Shown: piece by piece, positions 7,413 to 10,562 of the stretch | Layout: each line of letters begins with the position of its first letter | Numbering within the stretch: the stretch's first letter is position 1 | Origin: an uncultured Bacteroidota bacterium | Lineage (GTDB): Bacteria > Bacteroidota > Bacteroidia > Chitinophagales > Chitinophagaceae | DNA length: 10,562 nt | Assembly (NCBI GenBank): GCA_946887345.1 | Contig: CAMPKR010000057.1 | Span: 1 to 10,562, forward strand | Direction: 5' to 3' | The notes under the pieces: model-generated | Databases searched by the model: none | Told to the model about the DNA's origin: nothing | Seen by the model: the letters and a program-made list of their open reading frames with translations, nothing else | Made by a program: the position numbers and the translations under genes

Positions 7413-7828
7413 ATGAAACAAACCTGGTTTTGGCCGAAGTTAATCGGCACCGCTCTTTTGGCGCATATTATACTTATCTGTTGTCGGTAATAGAAGTTGC
7501 CATTTATGCCTACCTGATCAATCCGGGTAAGGGAGAAGAATATTATGAAGCTCATGCCCAGGTTTCGGCTCCGTGGGTTTCTGTGATTGGGGGGGCTTTG
7601 CTGTTTTTTTGGGTGACACGGTGGTATATGCGACGGTTTTCTACCAGGCAGCTGACCTTCGCTCTTTCGTTACCAGTTGTTTATATAGTTTTTGATGTAA
7701 TCATCCTTTTTATTGCCGGTGCCGGTCTGGATAGTATAGATGCAGTGTTTATGCTTTCAAAAGCTGTTAAGTTGGCAGCATCACTGCTGGCTTTTTATCT
7801 TTTCCGGTACCGGCCCGCTAGAGGGTAG
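7376..7828 (+). CDS. Small four-helix membrane protein, apparently frameshifted near the N-terminus
   Basis: The intact frame runs from GTG 7376 to TAG 7828 (150 residues). I do not recognise a named family. From about residue 34 it is a clear membrane protein: YLLSVIEVAIYAYLINPG, then SAPWVSVIGGALLFFWVTRW, LPVVYIVFDVIILFIAG and KLAASLLAFYLFRYRP, making four predicted helices and a basic C-terminal tail. Its first ~33 residues are polar and have no ATG. In another frame, ATG 7413 gives MKQTWFWPKLIGTALLAHII, an ideal membrane-protein start whose helix continues into YLLSVIEVAI only if the frame changes by -1 (or +2) before the stop at 7488-7490. I therefore infer that the ancestral gene began at 7413 and has lost one base near 7460-7487, by natural decay or by a sequence error. 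The function is unknown. Confidence 0.65.
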   Translation: MYRSIFCNNLVEHETNLVLAEVNRHRSFGAYYTYLLSVIEVAIYAYLINPGKGEEYYEAHAQVSAPWVSVIGGALLFFWVTRWYMRRFSTRQLTFALSLPVVYIVFDVIILFIAGAGLDSIDAVFMLSKAVKLAASLLAFYLFRYRPARG

Positions 7829-7845
7829 CTAAAAGGCCGTTTCTA

Positions 7846-7869
7846 TTGGCTGAAGCAGGTTTCAGCCAA
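7846..7869 (+). terminator. Hairpin after the small membrane-protein gene (possible terminator)
   Basis: TTGGCTGAA (7846-7854) and TTCAGCCAA (7861-7869) form a perfect 9-bp stem with a six-base loop, 17 nt beyond the stop codon of the small membrane protein. No T tract follows on the plus strand (CAGGAGTTGTTG), so intrinsic termination is uncertain; it may only stabilise the 3' end. Confidence 0.4.
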
Positions 7870-7915
7870 CAGGAGTTGTTGCGAAGTAGCTGCCAGCGCC
7901 ACTAACTAACATATA

Positions 7916-7940
7916 AACAGCAAATTAATTTTAAGCTGTT
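7916..7940 (+). promoter_or_regulatory. Operator-like inverted repeat upstream of the citrate synthase promoter
   Basis: AACAGC (7916-7921) and GCTGTT (7935-7940) are perfect 6-bp inverted arms separated by 13 nt that include the palindrome AAATTAATTT (7922-7931). The site ends 11 nt before the -7 element, where a transcription factor could contact polymerase. Its role is inferred from symmetry and position only. Confidence 0.3.
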
Positions 7941-7951
7941 GACTTTTGCCT

Positions 7952-7959
7952 TACCTTTG
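7952..7959 (+). promoter_or_regulatory. Bacteroidota-type -7 element for citrate synthase
   Basis: TACCTTTG matches the Bacteroidota primary sigma-factor -7 consensus TAnnTTTG exactly. Transcription would start near 7966, leaving a leader of roughly 46 nt before ATG 8012. A -33 TTG at the usual 19-21 nt spacing is not evident; the nearest TTG (7939-7941) is only about 10 nt away. Confidence 0.6.
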
Positions 7960-8011
7960 TGGGCGTTCAAAAAATCCCCCTACCAAAAAGGGCATAAGAT
8001 TACATTAGAAA

Positions 8012-9331
8012 ATGGGTTACGTAAAAGACACCTTTAAGGCAAAAGCAGACGCTCAAGCGGCAGAAATTAAGAGCCTGATACAGCAGCACGGAGAAAAAGT
8101 TTTAGACCAGGTAACTGTAGCACAGGCATACCAGGGTATGCGTGGTATACCGGGACTTATTACCGAAACATCTTTACTCGATTCGAACGAGGGTATCCGT
8201 TTCCGCGGATTCTCTATTCCTGAACTCAGGGAACGTCTTCCGAAGGTAGAGGGTGGTAATGAACCCTTGCCCGAAGGTCTTTTTTACCTGATGCTGGTAG
8301 GTGATGTTCCGAGCCAGGAAGATGTAGAGCACATCTCTGCTACCTGGGCGCGCCGTTCGCACGTTCCTAATCACGTGTTCAATGTGATAGAAGCGCTGCC
8401 GGTAGCTACACACCCCATGACGCAATTCTGCGCTGCTATTCTGGCACTGCAGACTGAATCAAAATTCGCACAGGCATATAACGATGGTATCAGCAAAAAA
8501 GAGCACTGGAATTATGTGTATGAAGATACAATGACGCTGATAGCTCGCCTGCCCCGTGTGGCTGCTTATATCTATCGTCGCAAGTACAAGAACGGTGATC
8601 ACATTCAGCCTGATGGTATGCTGGACTGGAGTGCCAACTTCGCGCACATGATGGGTTATGATGATCCAAGTTTCGCTGAGTTGATGCGACTGTATTTAAC
8701 TATTCATGCCGACCACGAAGGTGGTAATGTTTCTGCTCACGCAACTCACCTGGTAGGTTCTGCGCTGAGTGATCCTTACTTGTCTTTCGTTGCAGGTATG
8801 ACCGGTCTTGCGGGCCCGCTACACGGCCTGGCTAACCAGGAAGTGATCCGCTGGATAGAAGAAATGCAACAGGAACTGAATACTCAGCAACCAAGTAAAG
8901 AGCAGATAGCTGAATACATAAAGAAAACACTGACTGAAGGTAAAGTGGTACCAGGTTATGGTCACGCAGTACTGCGCAAGACAGATCCACGCTTTACTGC
9001 ACAGGCAGAGTTTGCGAAGACGCATTGCCCTGATGATCCGGTAGTGCAGACAGTTTGGAACGTTTACGAAGTAGCACCGCCGATACTGGAAGGTACAGGC
9101 AAGATCAAAAACCCCTGGCCTAACGTGGATGCGCACTCAGGTGCGCTGCTAAAGCATTATGGCCTGGTGGAAGAAGATTTTTACACCGTGCTATTTGGTG
9201 TGAGTCGCGCGCTTGGTGTACTGGCCAGCCTGTGCTGGGATCGTGCTTTAGGATTCCCGTTGGAGCGTCCGAAGTCGATGACCACAGACTGGATCAAGAG
9301 CTTCATAGCAAAAGGCGAAACAGTAGCATAA
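8012..9331 (+). CDS. Citrate (Si)-synthase, eukaryotic/mitochondrial type
   Basis: This 439-residue enzyme condenses acetyl-CoA and oxaloacetate to citrate at the entry of the TCA cycle in the cytoplasm. The sequence follows mitochondrial citrate synthase along nearly its whole length rather than the E. coli GltA type. Matching blocks include EGIRFRGFSIPE (60-71), HEGGNVSAH (235-243), LSDPYLSF (252-259), GLAGPLHGLANQEV (265-278), VVPGYGHAVLRKTDPR (312-327), KNPWPNVDAHSG (366-377), YTVLFGVSRALGVLA (391-405) and GFPLERPKSM (414-423). The catalytic triad is His271, His318 and Asp373 (pig His274, His320, Asp375). Oxaloacetate-binding His235, Arg327, Arg399 and Arg419 correspond to pig His238, Arg329, Arg401 and Arg421. 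There is no N-terminal targeting extension. The start codon has an A-rich leader (TTAGAAAATG) and follows a clear -7 promoter element. Allosteric NADH control, typical of GltA hexamers, would not be expected. Confidence 0.97.
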   Translation: MGYVKDTFKAKADAQAAEIKSLIQQHGEKVLDQVTVAQAYQGMRGIPGLITETSLLDSNEGIRFRGFSIPELRERLPKVEGGNEPLPEGLFYLMLVGDVPSQEDVEHISATWARRSHVPNHVFNVIEALPVATHPMTQFCAAILALQTESKFAQAYNDGISKKEHWNYVYEDTMTLIARLPRVAAYIYRRKYKNGDHIQPDGMLDWSANFAHMMGYDDPSFAELMRLYLTIHADHEGGNVSAHATHLVGSALSDPYLSFVAGMTGLAGPLHGLANQEVIRWIEEMQQELNTQQPSKEQIAEYIKKTLTEGKVVPGYGHAVLRKTDPRFTAQAEFAKTHCPDDPVVQTVWNVYEVAPPILEGTGKIKNPWPNVDAHSGALLKHYGLVEEDFYTVLFGVSRALGVLASLCWDRALGFPLERPKSMTTDWIKSFIAKGETVA

Positions 9332-9333
9332 CT

Positions 9334-9369
9334 AATTGCGTAATGGCTCAATAGCTCGATTACGCAATT
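9334..9369 (+). repeat. Perfect 11-bp hairpin just after citrate synthase
   Basis: AATTGCGTAAT (9334-9344) and ATTACGCAATT (9359-9369) are perfect inverted arms around a 14-nt loop, starting two bases after the stop codon. No T tract follows (GATAATAAAATAG), and a better terminator lies just downstream. It may protect the mRNA 3' end or be a member of a dispersed intergenic repeat. Confidence 0.5.
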
Positions 9370-9384
9370 GATAATAAAATAGTT

Positions 9385-9416
9385 AAAGAGCATGCAGGTA
9401 AAACTGCTTGCTTTTT
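9385..9416 (+). terminator. Rho-independent terminator of citrate synthase
   Basis: AGCATGCAG (9389-9397) pairs with CTGCTTGCT (9404-9412) with one T-T mismatch and a six-base loop. The stem is extended outwards by AAAG against the following T residues (9413-9416). A-rich left flank, GC-containing stem and T run give the classic intrinsic terminator shape. It separates citrate synthase from the downstream DHS-like gene. Confidence 0.7.
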
Positions 9417-9508
9417 AGTTTAAAGTATGAACCGGGATTTACGAGGTTTAAAAGGATTGACCACGACTTCGAAAAATCAAATTTTAAAGAAGTAACGGGT
9501 ATAAGCAA

Positions 9509-9526
9509 ATATTCAATATTCAATAT
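9509..9526 (+). repeat. Short AT-rich tandem repeat in the DHS-like leader
   Basis: The motif ATATTCA is repeated directly (9509-9515, 9516-9522) and followed by a partial copy ATAT, ending just before the start codon context. It leaves the ribosome landing region A/T-rich and weakly structured, as is typical for Bacteroidota leaders; any regulatory role is speculative. Confidence 0.3.
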
Positions 9527-9529
9527 AAA

Positions 9530-10504
9530 ATGAACAAAGGACCGATCTCTCAATTTATACAACATCATTACCGTCACTTTAATGCCGCAGCTCTTGTAGA
9601 TGCAGCGAAGGGATATGAAACGCACCTGCTGGAAGGCGGTAAAATGATGGTAACACTGGCCGGCGCTATGAGTACCGCTGAACTAGGTATTTCACTGGCT
9701 GAAATGATCCGCCAGGATAAAATAGCGATCATCAGCTGCACGGGTGCCAACCTGGAAGAAGATATAATGAACCTCGTTGCGCATACACACTACAAACGCG
9801 TACCTAACTATCGTGATCTAAGTCCGCAGGAAGAGTGGGAATTGCTGGAAAAAGGTTACAACCGTGTAACGGATACCTGCATACCGGAAGAAGAAGCTTT
9901 CCGCCGCATACAGCGCCACATAGAGAAGATATGGAAGGATGCTGAAGCTAAGGGCGAACGTTATTTCCCGCATGAGTATATGTATAAACTTCTGCTTAGC
10001 GAGGTGATGAAGCCTGATTATGAAATAGACCCAAAGCATAGCTGGATGATAGCAGCCGCAGAGAAAAACCTGCCTATTATCGTTCCGGGTTGGGAAGACA
10101 GCACGATGGGTAACATTTTCGCATCTTACTGCATTAAAGGTGAACTGAAGGCAAGCACTATGAAGAGCGGTATCGAATATATGGTATGGCTCAGCGAATG
10201 GTACCGCGCTAATTCATCAGGCAAGGGAGTAGGCTTTTTCCAGATAGGTGGTGGTATAGCGGGCGACTTCCCGATATGCGTGGTGCCAATGATGTACCAG
10301 GACCTGGAATGGCACGATGTTCCTTTCTGGAGTTACTTCTGCCAGATTAGTGATTCTACTACCTCTTATGGTTCTTACAGCGGCGCTGTGCCCAATGAAA
10401 AGATCACCTGGGGTAAACTGGATATCAACACTCCGAAATTCATTGTAGAAAGTGATGCTACTATAGTGGCTCCGTTGATATTTGCTTATTTGCTGGGTTG
10501 GTAG
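9530..10504 (+). CDS. Deoxyhypusine synthase family protein
   Basis: This 324-residue protein belongs to the deoxyhypusine synthase (DHS, PF01916) family of NAD-dependent aminobutyl transferases. Visible family segments are GGKMMVTLAGAMSTAELG (36-53), the NAD-loop-like SCTGANLEEDI (69-79), VPGWEDSTMGNIF (185-197), FQIGGGIAGDFP (237-248) and SGAVPNEKITWGK (284-296). Lys296 in WGK aligns with the catalytic Lys329 of human DHS that carries the aminobutyl group, Trp294 with Trp327 and Glu290 with Glu323. By my hand alignment, human Lys287, His288, Asp243 and Asp316 are Gly245, Asp246, Asn195 and Tyr283 here. Bacteria use EF-P and lack eIF5A, so a free amine acceptor (for example homospermidine synthesis) or another small substrate is more likely; this is inference. 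The ATG follows AATATAAAATG, an A-rich leader without a Shine-Dalgarno. Terminator and hairpin upstream suggest its own promoter. Confidence 0.9.
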   Translation: MNKGPISQFIQHHYRHFNAAALVDAAKGYETHLLEGGKMMVTLAGAMSTAELGISLAEMIRQDKIAIISCTGANLEEDIMNLVAHTHYKRVPNYRDLSPQEEWELLEKGYNRVTDTCIPEEEAFRRIQRHIEKIWKDAEAKGERYFPHEYMYKLLLSEVMKPDYEIDPKHSWMIAAAEKNLPIIVPGWEDSTMGNIFASYCIKGELKASTMKSGIEYMVWLSEWYRANSSGKGVGFFQIGGGIAGDFPICVVPMMYQDLEWHDVPFWSYFCQISDSTTSYGSYSGAVPNEKITWGKLDINTPKFIVESDATIVAPLIFAYLLGW

Positions 10505-10562
10505 GGCAAGTCAAAACTCAAAAGGGAAAGTTGAAAACATATTCTTTAGGCATTGTAGAGAA

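Noticed and set aside
7440..7490. Programmed -1 frameshifting in the small membrane gene
   Set aside because: No X-XXY-YYZ slippery heptamer is present in the zero frame in the overlap, so an indel or decay is the simpler reading.
7939..7944. TTGACT as a sigma-70 -35 box for citrate synthase
   Set aside because: No TATAAT-like -10 lies about 17 nt downstream (GGGCGTTC is there), whereas an exact Bacteroidota -7 element overlaps that spacer.
8012..9331. 2-methylcitrate synthase (PrpC)
   Set aside because: The close block-by-block match to mitochondrial citrate synthase and the lack of prp neighbours favour true citrate synthase.
1..10562. CRISPR arrays, insertion sequences, rRNA, toxin-antitoxin or defence genes
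   Set aside because: No regularly spaced direct repeats, transposase frames, rRNA-like stretches or defence-family motifs were seen on reading both strands by eye.

Overview
The window looks like a chromosomal segment of a Bacteroidota bacterium, probably Chitinophagaceae or a close relative. The evidence is a secreted protein ending in a type IX secretion (Por) C-terminal domain, an exact TAnnTTTG -7 promoter element, AT-rich leaders that mostly lack Shine-Dalgarno sequences, and a mitochondrial-type citrate synthase, which is known from this phylum. No plasmid, phage, transposase, CRISPR array, rRNA or tRNA is visible.

Minus-strand block (1-7076). Reading 5'->3' on the minus strand, a DUF1801 protein (7076-6687) is followed after 7 nt by an SLC13/DASS anion:sodium symporter (6679-5243). 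After a ~196 nt gap comes a 911-residue T9SS-exported protein with a six-bladed NHL propeller, beta-sandwich domains and a sorting tail (5046-2311), which is closed by a strong 15-bp hairpin. An M42 metallo-aminopeptidase (2178-1063) follows and overlaps by ATGA the start of an FAD-dependent oxidoreductase that runs off the left edge (1066-1). The peptidase leader carries an operator-like inverted repeat.

Divergent intergenic region (7077-7412). It holds nested inverted repeats and two opposed short coding-like frames, but no gene I can name.

Plus-strand block (7376-10504). A small four-helix membrane protein appears to carry a -1 frameshift near its N-terminus. It is followed by a eukaryote-type citrate synthase behind a recognisable Bacteroidota promoter, then by a deoxyhypusine-synthase-family enzyme. 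A hairpin and a terminator lie between the last two, so they are probably separate transcription units.

Functionally this is mostly housekeeping and catabolism: TCA-cycle entry (citrate synthase), carboxylate/anion uptake (SLC13), peptide turnover (M42), an amine or amino-acid type flavin oxidase, and a polyamine-related enzyme. I see no clear multi-gene novel system. The points most worth a second look are the DHS-like enzyme with an altered substrate pocket, the frameshifted membrane gene, and the structured divergent intergenic region.
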